From: Streptococcus sp. LYSM12
Lineage (GTDB): Bacteria; Bacillota; Bacilli; Lactobacillales; Streptococcaceae
Assembly (NCBI RefSeq): GCF_004569635.1
Contig: NZ_SPOZ01000007.1
Location: forward strand, 20,511-84,510
Direction: 5' to 3'
Length of the DNA stretch: 64,000 bases
Shown in pieces: positions 40,446 to 49,286 of this stretch. The notes below the pieces were generated by a model. The model did no database searches. It was not told the DNA's origin and saw only the letters and a list, made by a program, of their open reading frames with translations. Positions within the stretch are counted from its first letter, which is position 1. Every line of letters begins with the position of its first letter. The position numbers and the translations under genes are program-made.

Positions 40446-43022
40446 ATGTTCAAAAAATACTCAAAATATCTATTTTTAGGTGTCTCTTTCGCCTTACCTG
40501 TCCTTATTATCACTATTATATTAGCGCTTAAAGGAATTTGGTGGGGAAGTAAGACAACGATTTTAGCAAGCGATGCCTTTCACCAGTATGTCATTTTTAA
40601 CCAAGTATTACGAAATACATTACACGGTGACGGCTCTTTATTTTATACCTTTACTAGTGGATTGGGCTTGAATTTTTATGCCCTATCTTCTTATTATTTA
40701 GGTTCTATTTTATCTCCTTTGGTCTATTTTTTCGATTTAAAAAGTATGCCTGATGCCCTCTATCTCTTTACACTTCTGAAATTTGGATTGACAGGATTGT
40801 CAACTTACTTTAGCCTCTCGACCATCTATAAAAAATTGCAACCTACTTTGGCGATATTATTATCCACTTCTTTTTCATTGATGAGTTTTTCGACGAGTCA
40901 GCTTGAAATCAATATTTGGTTGGACACCTTTATTCTTGTTCCCCTTATTCTCCTTGGACTACATCGTATCATGGAAAGGAAAGGGAGAATTCTATACTTC
41001 GTCAGTCTTGTATTATTATTTATCCAAAATTATTATTTTGGCTACATGATGGCCTTATTTTTATCTATTTGGTTTCTTGTTCAGTTATCTTGGAATTTCA
41101 AGAAAAGAATAGGTTCTCTTATTGACTTTACAGTTGTATCATTATTAGCAGGTCTATCTAGTATGGTCATATTACTCCCCAGCTATTTAGATTTAAAAAC
41201 ACATGGTGAACAGTTGACACAGATTGTCAACTTGCAGACAGAAAATTCTTGGTATTTAGATCTATTTGCTAAAAATTTAGTCGGAAGTTATGATACAACG
41301 AAATTTGGTGCTATTCCTATGATTTATGTAGGAATTTTTCCCCTACTGCTTGCGCTTCTTTTCTTCACTGTAAAATCGATTAAATGGCAAGTTAAAATGA
41401 GCTATGGTCTATTACTTATCATCATCATTGCTAGTTTTTATCTACAACCACTTGACCTATTTTGGCAAGGTATGCACGCGCCCAATATGTTTCTACACCG
41501 CTATGCCTGGATTTTTTCACTGGTCATCATTTACATGGCCGCAGATACATTGACACGATTGTCAAGCATTCACTTCCGTGAATATCTCATTCCTCTTCTC
41601 CTGCTATCTATTGGATTTGGAGCAACATTCTTCTTCCTCAATCGGTACGAATTTCTCACCCCTATTCATCTTTTATTATCCCTTGAATTTTTAATTGCTT
41701 ATGGAATTCTGCTCTTTGCAGTCAGTAAGAACCATATCAAATGGAAGGTATTTTCAGGTATCAGCCTGGTGTTTGTTCTATTTGAAGTTAGTCTGAATAC
41801 CAACTATCAGGTTGACGGTCTAGCTACTGAATGGCATTTTCCAAGCCGTGATAGTTACGAACAAAATTTGATAGACATTGACAATCTTGTAAAGTATACA
41901 AAATCTACAAATTCTGAATTTTATCGTACAGAACGGCTCTTTCCACAAACTGGAAATGACAGTATGAAGTACAACTACAATGGTATCTCTCAATTTTCTT
42001 CCATTCGTAACCGTACTTCCAGCTCAACACTAGATAAATTAGGATTCCGTTCTGATGGTACAAATCTTAACCTGCGTTACCAAAACAATACCATTATAGC
42101 AGACAGTCTCTTTGCGATCCGCTATAATATAGCAGAGGGGAAGCTAACTAAATTCGGATTTTCTCCAGTCCATTCAAGTGGTAGCTACTCTCTCTATGAA
42201 AATACCCACTCTCTTCCCTTAGCCATCTTAACCACTAATCTTTACAAAGATGTAAACTTCTCCAATCTAACCTTAGATAATCAAACAAATTTTTTAAATC
42301 AGCTAGCAGGACTTGATTTACAGTATTACTACAGCTTAGAACCTTCTAGTCACGATACTGAATCTGAGCTAAATAATCGTATAATCCTTTCTAAACCAGA
42401 AGAAGATGAGCCACCTCGTACCCAATATACAGTATTGGTTCCTGCTAACACACAATTATATGTCAATATCCCAAATATCAGCTTTGCAAGTGATAGCAAT
42501 AAGAATGTGCAATTCACAATCAATAATGTCACTAAAAACTTTACCCTTGATAACACTTTCTCATTTTTTGATGCCGGGTATTTTGAACATGAACAACTTG
42601 TAACCTTGACAATAAGCTTCCCTAATAATTCCCAAGTTTCATTTGATAAGCCTCAGTTTTACCAACTTGATACCTCTGCATACCAAGTAGCTATGGATAA
42701 ACTAAAGAAACAAGACGTTCAGGTAAAAACAAAGGGAAATAAGATTTACATTGATTATACATCTGACACTGATGCTTCATTACTGGTAACACTTCCCTAT
42801 GATAAGGGATGGTCTGCAAGACAAGATACAAAGACTCTACCGATAAAAAAAGCTCAGAATGGCTTTATGAAAATAGGTGTCACAAAAGGCAACGGAATGA
42901 TTATCCTCTCCTTTATTCCCCAAGGATTTGTGATTGGAGCTTGTTGTTTTGTAGCAGGAACCCTACTATTTATCCTCTACAACAGGATTCGCAACAATAA
43001 ACATGGTACTAGAAAAAACTAG
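40446..43022 (+). CDS. YfhO-family membrane protein (probable glycosyltransferase)
   Basis: 858 residues. About 12 membrane segments fill residues 8-450. A large external domain follows (about 460-825), and a final membrane segment lies near 830-850 before a basic tail. The start SKYLFLGVSFALPVLIITII, DAFHQYVIFNQ near 46 and the sequence SGLGLNFYALSSYYLGS near 78 fit YfhO proteins, which glycosylate lipoteichoic acid in some Firmicutes. The exact donor and acceptor here are unknown. Only a weak ribosome site precedes the ATG. Confidence 0.82.
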   Translation: MFKKYSKYLFLGVSFALPVLIITIILALKGIWWGSKTTILASDAFHQYVIFNQVLRNTLHGDGSLFYTFTSGLGLNFYALSSYYLGSILSPLVYFFDLKSMPDALYLFTLLKFGLTGLSTYFSLSTIYKKLQPTLAILLSTSFSLMSFSTSQLEINIWLDTFILVPLILLGLHRIMERKGRILYFVSLVLLFIQNYYFGYMMALFLSIWFLVQLSWNFKKRIGSLIDFTVVSLLAGLSSMVILLPSYLDLKTHGEQLTQIVNLQTENSWYLDLFAKNLVGSYDTTKFGAIPMIYVGIFPLLLALLFFTVKSIKWQVKMSYGLLLIIIIASFYLQPLDLFWQGMHAPNMFLHRYAWIFSLVIIYMAADTLTRLSSIHFREYLIPLLLLSIGFGATFFFLNRYEFLTPIHLLLSLEFLIAYGILLFAVSKNHIKWKVFSGISLVFVLFEVSLNTNYQVDGLATEWHFPSRDSYEQNLIDIDNLVKYTKSTNSEFYRTERLFPQTGNDSMKYNYNGISQFSSIRNRTSSSTLDKLGFRSDGTNLNLRYQNNTIIADSLFAIRYNIAEGKLTKFGFSPVHSSGSYSLYENTHSLPLAILTTNLYKDVNFSNLTLDNQTNFLNQLAGLDLQYYYSLEPSSHDTESELNNRIILSKPEEDEPPRTQYTVLVPANTQLYVNIPNISFASDSNKNVQFTINNVTKNFTLDNTFSFFDAGYFEHEQLVTLTISFPNNSQVSFDKPQFYQLDTSAYQVAMDKLKKQDVQVKTKGNKIYIDYTSDTDASLLVTLPYDKGWSARQDTKTLPIKKAQNGFMKIGVTKGNGMIILSFIPQGFVIGACCFVAGTLLFILYNRIRNNKHGTRKN

Positions 43023-43176
43023 TGTCATCCTCAACGATAATCCTGCTCTTAGCAAAGGAAGTGAGAAAGAACTCAAAACACATAAGAAAGAGTTCGATTT
43101 TTACCTTATTTCCTGCATTCTAGCTTAGGGCTGAAACAGTCTATTCCCAGACCGTTTCACTCCCACCCCCGCATAG

Positions 43177-43206
43177 CTCCAACAGTCAGAGTAATGACTG
43201 TTGGAG
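43177..43206. repeat. 12-bp perfect inverted repeat
   Basis: CTCCAACAGTCA and TGACTGTTGGAG around GAGTAA. There is no T run after either arm, so it is not a standard terminator. It may be part of a dispersed chromosomal repeat. Confidence 0.7.
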
Positions 43207-43281
43207 GTTGGAAATAAAACCAACGAGTTCGCAGCAGTCGTAGAGGTCAGATGTGGAGTGTGAAACACGGACAAATATGAG

Positions 43282-43376
43282 TATAATCGTTTCGTTTATC
43301 TTTTATAACTTCGTTCACTCACTTTGCCGTGCTCTAGTACAGCCTGCAGCTCCTTGCCTAGTACTAAAAGACTATA
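43282..43376. repeat. MITE-like repeat, copy A
   Basis: 95 bp beginning TATAATCGTTTCGTTTAT and ending TAGTACTAAAAGACTATA, with the internal words ACTTCGTTCACTC and CTCCTTGCCTAGTACTAAAA shared with copy B. Confidence 0.7.
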
Positions 43377-43530
43377 ATAGACAGGGTTGAACTATACATT
43401 TCATAATGACACTAAATTTAACAAACATAAAAAGACTTAGCCCCTGGTCAATGCTGGGAGCAAGTCCAGCGGATCATCATTTTTTCTATCCCAACTTTTG
43501 GGGCTGTGAAAACAGTCCACTTTTACCCAC

Positions 43531-43561
43531 AAAAAAATCCCCTATAACAATAGGGGATTTT
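43531..43561 (-). terminator. Intrinsic terminator of the tRNA-Glu/tRNA-Asn unit
   Basis: AAATCCCCTA pairs with TAGGGGATTT around a 6-nt loop, followed on the minus strand by T7. Confidence 0.8.
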
Positions 43562-43567
43562 GCTTTA

Positions 43568-43641
43568 CTCCGCCAGTAGGACTCGAACCTACGACATCAT
43601 GATTAACAGTCATGCGCTACTACCAACTGAGCTATGGCGGA
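43568..43641 (-). tRNA. tRNA-Asn (GTT)
   Basis: 74 nt. The acceptor TCCGCCA pairs with TGGCGGA. The anticodon loop CTGTTAA gives GTT, and the T arm has GGTTCGAGTCC. The 3' CCA is not encoded. Second gene of a two-tRNA unit. Confidence 0.93.
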
Positions 43642-43646
43642 TAAAA

Positions 43647-43718
43647 TAGTCCGTACGGGATTCGAACCCGTGTTACCGCCGTGAAAAGGCGGTGTCTTAA
43701 CCCCTTGACCAACGGACC
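43647..43718 (-). tRNA. tRNA-Glu (TTC)
   Basis: 72 nt. The acceptor GGTCCGT pairs with ACGGACT (one G-U). The anticodon loop CTTTTCA gives TTC, and the T arm has GGTTCGAATCC. CCA is not encoded. First gene of the unit, 5 bases from tRNA-Asn. Confidence 0.93.
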
Positions 43719-43733
43719 ATTCAAGCACTATCT

Positions 43734-43762
43734 AGTATAATATAGACTTATCCCTTTGTCAA
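43734..43762 (-). promoter_or_regulatory. Promoter of the tRNA-Glu/tRNA-Asn unit
   Basis: Minus strand TTGACA, 17 bp, TATACT, a near-consensus stable-RNA promoter. Confidence 0.8.
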
Positions 43763-43850
43763 GCTATTATTTTGCTTTTTCACTATAAAGATATGAAGAA
43801 AGGTTTATTTTCGGAAAGTGATATTTCATAAGTGAGTTGGTTTTTAATGA

Positions 43851-43957
43851 TATAGTCATTTAGTTTATATTTTTATTACTTCGTTCACTCGTCTTGCTGT
43901 ACTCCAGTACTACCTGCGACTCCTTGCCTAGTACTAAAAATAAACGAAACGACTATA
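43851..43957. repeat. MITE-like repeat, copy B
   Basis: 107 bp with clear terminal inverted repeats: TATAGTCATTTAGTTTAT at the left and ATAAACGAAACGACTATA at the right. It fills much of the 400-base gap between the tRNA-Glu promoter and the tRNA-Arg promoter, in which I see no gene. Confidence 0.75.
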
Positions 43958-44074
43958 ATAGCGTTGGAAACAAGAATTAGCCACATTGAAATGCGAGTTT
44001 CGTGAAAATTCCAACTAGAAAATGGTTACATGCAGTTGCTTCATACGTACGGCGTATTTACTTTTTTCTATATC

Positions 44075-44103
44075 TTGACATTCTATCTTGTTTACGTTAA
44101 AAT
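44075..44103 (+). promoter_or_regulatory. Promoter of tRNA-Arg
   Basis: TTGACA, 17 bp, TAAAAT, starting 45 bases before the tRNA. Confidence 0.75.
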
Positions 44104-44119
44104 GAAATGGTTACTGAGC

Positions 44120-44193
44120 GGTTCCATAGCTCAGCTGGATAGAGCATTCGCCTTCTAAGCGAACGGTCGCAGGTTCGAATCCTGCTGGAATCA
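44120..44193 (+). tRNA. tRNA-Arg (TCT)
   Basis: 74 nt. The acceptor GGTTCCA pairs with TGGAATC. The anticodon stem TTCGC/GCGAA encloses CTTCTAA, giving TCT. T arm GGTTCGAATCC. CCA is not encoded. Confidence 0.93.
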
Positions 44194-44196
44194 TGT

Positions 44197-44226
44197 AAAG
44201 CCTAGCTTCTATGCTAGGCTTTTTTC
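44197..44226. terminator. Shared terminator of tRNA-Arg and the DUF1275 gene
   Basis: AAGCCTAGC pairs with GCTAGGCTT around TTCTAT, with A and T runs on both sides. It can act for both converging units and contains the DUF1275 stop codon. Confidence 0.75.
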
Positions 44227-44880
44227 TCTCCATAATTCATAATTGACATACAAGGCTGGAATCAAGACATACGCAAGCGCATATTCGAAAAATCGTGAGG
44301 AAAGGAGCGTTGAAAGGATGACTCCAAGGCTAAAACTTCCCAAAATTAGAATCGTTTCTTGTCCTCTTTTGCGAAGAATCCTATCATGCTCCACCCATCC
44401 TTTAAACCATAAATAGGCTGCATTTTTTAGATTTCCTGTCATCATCACATTAGCATAGGGAGCCCCTCGTAATTTCTGGAAAGTTCCAATTTGGATAGAT
44501 GCTACAAAAGCTAGCGTAGCCATGGTAAAAAAGGGACCTACAAAAGGCGAAATCACAACTGCAAGGATAATCAGACCAGTCATCAACAAACTACTGCAAA
44601 AGTGCCATAACCACTTATCCTTTTTCAAGCCTTGCTTGATAAGATAGACAACAAATTGCCCCAACACAAAGAAAAAAATAGGATTAAAAAAACTGACCAC
44701 TTGTGATATATCGCCTTTTGCCAGATAATAGGATAACATAATAACATTTCCTGATTGAATACCTGCAAATCGACCGCCCTGGGTAATATAGGTAAACGCA
44801 TTCAAATATCCACTGATAAAGGTTAATGCTGTTGCAATTCGCAATCCTTCAAATACTTGATATTCCTTATTTATTGACAT
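44209..44880 (-). CDS. DUF1275/YoaK-family membrane protein
   Basis: 223 residues from an ATG at 44880 (MSINKEYQVFEG) with TAGGAG. Six membrane segments. The family sequence ALTFISGYLNAFTYITQGGRFAGIQSGN appears at residues about 15-42, and a later MTGNLKNAAYL fits as well. Function unknown; some relatives are linked to resistance or transport. It lies 24 bases after rlmH in the same direction, with a parS site in the gap. Confidence 0.82.
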   Translation of the reverse strand: MSINKEYQVFEGLRIATALTFISGYLNAFTYITQGGRFAGIQSGNVIMLSYYLAKGDISQVVSFFNPIFFFVLGQFVVYLIKQGLKKDKWLWHFCSSLLMTGLIILAVVISPFVGPFFTMATLAFVASIQIGTFQKLRGAPYANVMMTGNLKNAAYLWFKGWVEHDRILRKRGQETILILGSFSLGVILSTLLSSRFFEYALAYVLIPALYVNYELWREKSLA

Positions 44881-44891
44881 ATAACTCCTAC

Positions 44892-44905
44892 GTTTCACGT
44901 GAAAC
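44892..44905. promoter_or_regulatory. parS site (ParB-binding centromere)
   Basis: GTTTCACGTGAAAC, the perfect 14-bp core of the bacterial parS palindrome. It overlaps the last base of the rlmH stop codon and lies about 2 kb from parB and 3 kb from dnaA. ParB loads here and recruits SMC for origin segregation. Confidence 0.9.
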
Positions 44906-45384
44906 TATTTATGATAAGGACTTCCTTGCTGAATCATAAAAGCTCGATAGATTTGCTCAATCAAGACTAGGCGCATTAGTTGGTGAGGGAGGGTGAGAAG
45001 TCCAAAACTCATCAATACATTAGCCCGTTTTTTGACTGTTTCGTGCAAGCCCAAACTACCACCGATAATAAAGGTAATATCGGAATATCCCTTGACCATG
45101 GTAGTAGCTAGTAACTGACTAAAATCTTCCGATGTAAATTGTCGACCTTCAATAGCTAAGGCAATCACATATTCACGTTCATTTATTTTTGCTAAAATCC
45201 GTTCTGCTTCTTTTTTCAAAATAGCATCATTTTCAGCAGGACTGGCCTTATCTGGGGTCTTTTCATCTGCTAACTCAACTTTGTCGATTTTTGCAAACCG
45301 ATTCAAACGCTTCATGTATTCAGCAATGCCGTCTTTTAGGTATTTTTCTTTTAATTTTCCAACTGTGATGATTTTTATTTTCAT
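44905..45384 (-). CDS. rlmH: 23S rRNA (pseudouridine1915-N3)-methyltransferase
   Basis: 159 residues, the usual family length. It starts [20 protein letters not shown] and contains [18 protein letters not shown] (SAM-binding knot) and [17 protein letters not shown], ending QQGSPYHK, all typical of RlmH. It methylates pseudouridine 1915 of 23S rRNA in intact ribosomes. It diverges from htrA. Confidence 0.95.
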   Translation of the reverse strand: MKIKIITVGKLKEKYLKDGIAEYMKRLNRFAKIDKVELADEKTPDKASPAENDAILKKEAERILAKINEREYVIALAIEGRQFTSEDFSQLLATTMVKGYSDITFIIGGSLGLHETVKKRANVLMSFGLLTLPHQLMRLVLIEQIYRAFMIQQGSPYHK

Positions 45385-45464
45385 ATCTTTATTGTATCAT
45401 ATTCAGTCCAAATGCAATCGGAAATGGTTCTTAACATAATAGATTTCAATGGAATGTCACTAAG

Positions 45465-45485
45465 TTATCCCCAGCCTGTGGATTG
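45465..45485. promoter_or_regulatory. Pair of DnaA-box-like sequences upstream of htrA
   Basis: TTATCCCCA (45465) and TGTGGATTG (45477) face each other, each one or two bases off the TTATCCACA consensus. They partly overlap the htrA -35 box, so DnaA might influence htrA. Confidence 0.4.
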
Positions 45486-45514
45486 CTTTTTTTTATTTTT
45501 AAGTTATAATTAAG
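45483..45514 (+). promoter_or_regulatory. htrA promoter with CiaR-like direct repeat
   Basis: TTGCTT, 16 bp, TATAAT. TTTAAG-N5-ATTAAG (45498-45514) overlaps the -10 box and matches the known CiaR site TTTAAG-N5-TTTAAG in 11 of 12 bases. Pneumococcal htrA is a CiaRH target. Confidence 0.65.
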
Positions 45515-45558
45515 AAAATAGGGTTATGATAACCCTAAAATTCGAAAGGATTATCTGT

Positions 45559-46758
45559 ATGAAAAAATTCTTAAAAGTATTACTCTTATTATTCATTGGG
45601 TTTATAGGAGGATTAGCAGGAACACTTGCCACACCTTTGCTCCAGACGAATAAGCAAGTCACTCAAATTGTTGAAACCAAAAAAGAAAATGAAGAGACAA
45701 CTGTTAGTAAGGTACAGTACAATAATGAAAATTCAACAACATCAGCTGTTGAGAAAGTACAAAATGCAGTAGTATCCGTCATTAATTATCAACAACCGCG
45801 TGATAATGGCTATCGTTCTATTTTAGAAGAGAGTGGCAATTCAGATGATCTGGCTGTAGCAGGAGAAGGTTCTGGAGTTATTTATAAAAAAACAGACCAA
45901 TTTGCCTATCTCGTCACCAATACCCACGTGATTGCAGGAGCTGAAAAAATTGATATTCAACTAGCTTCGGGTGAAAAAGTGGAAGGGGAGTTGATTGGTT
46001 CAGATACTTATGCAGATATTGCCGTGATTAAAATTACAGCTGATAAGGTTAAAAATGTTGCTGAATTTGCAGATTCTGACAAGATTAAGGTCGGAGAAAC
46101 AGCGATTGCCATTGGTAGCCCACTCGGTAGTATCTACGCAAACACAGTAACACAAGGAATCGTTTCTAGTCTCAGCCGTACAGTCACTTCAAAAGCAGAA
46201 GATGGTCAAACTATTTCCACCAATGCCATTCAAACCGATACAGCGATTAACCCTGGAAATTCAGGCGGCCCACTAATCAATATTCAAGGACAAGTCATCG
46301 GAATTACCTCTAGTAAAATCACTTCTAGCTCCAATTCAGCAGCTGGAGTTGCTGTAGAAGGAATGGGATTTGCTATTCCAGCAAATGATGCAGTGAATAT
46401 CATCAATCAACTAGAGAAAAATGGAAAAGTCATCCGTCCAGCACTGGGGATTAAAATGGCGAATTTAAGCAATCTTTCTACCACACAACGACAAAAAGCA
46501 GGTATTGAAGATGATAGCTTGAAATCAGGTATTGTGGTTCTTTCTACTCAAAAAGGCTTACCAGCAGACGGTCAATTAGAACAATATGATGTTATCACCA
46601 AAATTGATGGCGAAACAGTCGAAACAATTAGTGATTTACAAAGCGCCCTCTATAAACATACTGTTGGTGATACGATGTCCATTACCTACTCTCGCCGTGG
46701 AAAAGAAAAAACAGTTGACATCAAATTAACCAATTCAACAGAGGATCTCACAAACTAA
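45559..46758 (+). CDS. htrA: Serine protease HtrA/DegP
   Basis: 399 residues from an ATG at 45559 with AAAGGA. One N-terminal membrane anchor (FLKVLLLLFIGFIGGLAGTL). Protease domain with the triad His in TNTHVIAGA, Asp in DTYADIAVIK and Ser in GNSGGPL. One PDZ domain follows (about 300-395). It degrades misfolded surface proteins and affects competence and stress tolerance in streptococci. It lies just before parB, the typical streptococcal origin layout. Confidence 0.95.
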   Translation: MKKFLKVLLLLFIGFIGGLAGTLATPLLQTNKQVTQIVETKKENEETTVSKVQYNNENSTTSAVEKVQNAVVSVINYQQPRDNGYRSILEESGNSDDLAVAGEGSGVIYKKTDQFAYLVTNTHVIAGAEKIDIQLASGEKVEGELIGSDTYADIAVIKITADKVKNVAEFADSDKIKVGETAIAIGSPLGSIYANTVTQGIVSSLSRTVTSKAEDGQTISTNAIQTDTAINPGNSGGPLINIQGQVIGITSSKITSSSNSAAGVAVEGMGFAIPANDAVNIINQLEKNGKVIRPALGIKMANLSNLSTTQRQKAGIEDDSLKSGIVVLSTQKGLPADGQLEQYDVITKIDGETVETISDLQSALYKHTVGDTMSITYSRRGKEKTVDIKLTNSTEDLTN

Positions 46759-46764
46759 TCATCA

Positions 46765-46800
46765 CTCACTTTACATCATTGTAAAGTGAGCCTTTTTTTG
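46765..46800 (+). terminator. Intrinsic terminator after htrA
   Basis: CTCACTTTAC pairs with GTAAAGTGAG around ATCATT, followed by CCTTTTTTT. Confidence 0.85.
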
Positions 46801-46813
46801 CTAAGATGGACAT

Positions 46814-47578
46814 ATGGAAGAACTACGTTATATTGCAATCACTGACATCAGCCCAAACCCTTATCAGCCACGAATTTATTTTGACCAAGAAAGGTTAGAA
46901 GAACTGGCTCAGTCTATCAGAGAAAACGGTCTAATTCAGCCTTTAATTGTCCGAAAATCAGCCATTATCGGTTACGAATTACTGGCAGGTGAAAGGAGAC
47001 TGCGGGCCAGCCAATTAGCTGGTCTGACTAAGGTTCCTGTGGTTATCAAAGACCTATCTGATGATGAATTACTTTCCCAAGCCATTATTGAAAACCTACA
47101 ACGCTCTGATCTGAACCCGATTGAGGAAGCGACATCCTATCAACGACTAATTGAAAAAGGCTTAACGCACGATGAAATTGCACAAATCATGGGCAAATCG
47201 CGGCCTTATATCACCAATATTCTACGCTTATTACAACTATCTGACACCTTGATTCAAGCAGTAAAAGAGGGAAAACTATCACAAGGGCACGCTAGATTAT
47301 TGCTTTCTTTTAATGCAAGAGAGCAGGAGCAATGGCTTCATACCATTTTGGAAAAAGAGATGAGCGTCCGTGCCTTAGAAACTGCCTTATCAACCAAGAA
47401 AACCAAAAAGAGTCAACCTAGCAAAAATCTTTTTGTTAAAGAAGCAGAAGAAACTATCTGTCAACTCTTAGGAACAGCTGTCCAAATTCAACAGAAAAAA
47501 AATGGTAGTGGTAATCTAACTATTTCATTTAAAAACGCAGAAGAATTTGAACGAATTATCCACACCATTATAAACTAG
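46814..47578 (+). CDS. parB: Chromosome partitioning protein ParB/Spo0J
   Basis: 254 residues. The N-terminal CTPase domain has NPYQPR near 16 and AGERRLRASQLAGL near 60. Next come ENLQRSDLNPIEEA and the helix-turn-helix LTHDEIAQIMGKSRPYITNILRLLQL. It binds parS (see 44892) and spreads to load SMC. No parA lies beside it, as is normal in streptococci. Confidence 0.95.
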   Translation: MEELRYIAITDISPNPYQPRIYFDQERLEELAQSIRENGLIQPLIVRKSAIIGYELLAGERRLRASQLAGLTKVPVVIKDLSDDELLSQAIIENLQRSDLNPIEEATSYQRLIEKGLTHDEIAQIMGKSRPYITNILRLLQLSDTLIQAVKEGKLSQGHARLLLSFNAREQEQWLHTILEKEMSVRALETALSTKKTKKSQPSKNLFVKEAEETICQLLGTAVQIQQKKNGSGNLTISFKNAEEFERIIHTIIN

Positions 47579-47779
47579 TGTGGAAGTAGCTTTCCTATAA
47601 ACAGGGTTATTCACATTCATAGATTGTCCAACTCATTAGAAAAACAAACAATTTCTAGCTTTATACACAACTTGTGGAAAACTGATATAAACAATGTGGA
47701 AAAACAATAACTTGTGGAAAACTTTATTCTTTTATGATACACTAATAGAACCAAACAATATAGAAAGAGGGGAGAAAGA
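47579..47779. other. oriC, part upstream of dnaA
   Basis: DnaA-box-like sequences: TTATTCACA (47607), TTATACACA (47661), and TGTGGAAA-type boxes in reverse at about 47672, 47695 and 47712. The stretch is AT-rich. It also holds the dnaA promoter region and the ribosome site GAGGGGAG. Confidence 0.8.
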
Positions 47780-49138
47780 GTGGAAAAAAAGCAAACATTC
47801 TGGAGACGCGTTCTTCAGTTAGCCAAAGCCAAGCTTAACCAAGGAGCCTATGATTTTTACGTCGAAAACGCTCAATTACTAGACATCTCCTCAAACCGAG
47901 CGCAAATATTTTTAGATAGTCCTTATAAACAACTCTTTTGGGATCAAAATTTAAAAGACATTATTATCACTGCAGGGTTTGAAATTTTCGACAGCCAGAT
48001 TTCCATTGACTATCAGTTTACCAATGACTCTCCTCCTGAAAGAAATACCATTCATGAACCAGTAGCACAGGTGCAGGAACCCCGTCAGCAAGAGGAACAA
48101 CAATCACCTCATCCAGATATCAAACCCCAATATACCTTTGCAAATTTTGTCCAAGGAATCAATAATCAAATGGCAAAGGCTGGAGCTTTAGGTGTTGCTG
48201 ATAATCCAGGAATTTTCTATAATCCTCTATTTATCTACGGAGGACCTGGTTTAGGAAAAACTCACCTCTTAAATGCGATCGGAAATAAGGCTTTAGAAAA
48301 TAATCCAAATGCTCGTATCAAGTATGTTTCAACCGAAACCTTTATCAACGACTTTCTCGAACATCTTCGACTAAATAAGATGGAACAATTCAAAGAAATC
48401 TATCGAAATTTAGATTTTCTACTAATCGATGACATTCAATTCTTACGAAATAAGGCATCTACTCAGGAAGAATTTTTCCATACCTTTAATGCACTTCATG
48501 ATAAAAATAAACAGATTGTCTTGACCAGTGACCGTAATCCTGACTATTTAGACAATCTGGAAGAACGAATTGTCACACGCTTCAAATGGGGACTAACAAC
48601 TGATATCACACCGCCAGATTTGGAAACGCGGATTGCTATTTTGCGCAATAAATGTGAAGAATACCCTTATGACTTTACAGACGATACTCTCTCCTATCTC
48701 GCTGGTCAATTTGATTCCAATGTTCGTGATTTAGAAGGTGCCTTAAAAGATATTCATCTATTAGCTAGTGTTAAAAATCTAACTGAAATCACTGTTGATG
48801 TTGCAGCAGAAGCTATTCGGGCTCGGAAACAGACAAGTCCTGTCAATACTGTTATTGCCATCGAAACCATTCAGCATGAAGTAGGAGCATTTTACGGGGT
48901 CAGCCTCAAGGAAATAAAAGGTGCAAAACGTGTACAAAATATCGTCCATGCTAGACAGGTGGCCATGTATCTTGCACGTGAAATGACCGATAACTCACTA
49001 CCCAAAATCGGAAAAGAATTTGGCAATCGCGATCATACAACCGTCATGCACGCACATAATAAAATTAAAAATATGCTAGTAGATGATGAAAATCTCGAAA
49101 TTGAACTCACTACTATTAAAAACAACATTCGCCACTGA
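47780..49138 (+). CDS. dnaA: Chromosomal replication initiator DnaA
   Basis: 452 residues, GTG start at 47780. It has four domains: an N-terminal helical part, a Gln/Pro-rich linker (about 95-118), an AAA+ core with GGPGLGKTH near 153 and LLIDDIQFL near 213, and the C-terminal DNA-binding domain with [17 protein letters not shown] near 415. It opens oriC and starts replication. DnaA boxes flank the gene on both sides. Confidence 0.98.
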   Translation: MEKKQTFWRRVLQLAKAKLNQGAYDFYVENAQLLDISSNRAQIFLDSPYKQLFWDQNLKDIIITAGFEIFDSQISIDYQFTNDSPPERNTIHEPVAQVQEPRQQEEQQSPHPDIKPQYTFANFVQGINNQMAKAGALGVADNPGIFYNPLFIYGGPGLGKTHLLNAIGNKALENNPNARIKYVSTETFINDFLEHLRLNKMEQFKEIYRNLDFLLIDDIQFLRNKASTQEEFFHTFNALHDKNKQIVLTSDRNPDYLDNLEERIVTRFKWGLTTDITPPDLETRIAILRNKCEEYPYDFTDDTLSYLAGQFDSNVRDLEGALKDIHLLASVKNLTEITVDVAAEAIRARKQTSPVNTVIAIETIQHEVGAFYGVSLKEIKGAKRVQNIVHARQVAMYLAREMTDNSLPKIGKEFGNRDHTTVMHAHNKIKNMLVDDENLEIELTTIKNNIRH

Positions 49139-49286
49139 GGATAACTTGGTCAAAAAATCCACAATTTTCCACAAGCTATTCACAGGGGATATTTCTAGAA
49201 AACACAGGTAATTAGCTTGTTTTCCACAGAACACACAGAACCTACTATTACTACTAATCTTATAATATATAAATAAAGGAGAATCC
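49139..49286. other. oriC, part between dnaA and dnaN
   Basis: DnaA-box-like TTTTCCACA at 49165 and 49220 and CTATTCACA at 49176, followed by an AT-rich run (TTATAATATATAAATAAA) that may be the unwinding region and also includes the dnaN -10 box. Confidence 0.8.

Larger units (their letters stand above)
43023..43530. other. Intergenic stretch with repeats, no gene
   Basis: About 510 bases with no convincing frame. It contains a perfect 12-bp inverted repeat (43177-43206) and one MITE-like repeat (43282-43376). Confidence 0.6.

Noticed and set aside
43177..43206. Strong hairpin as terminator of the YfhO gene
   Set aside because: It lies 155 bases after the stop with no T run on either strand.
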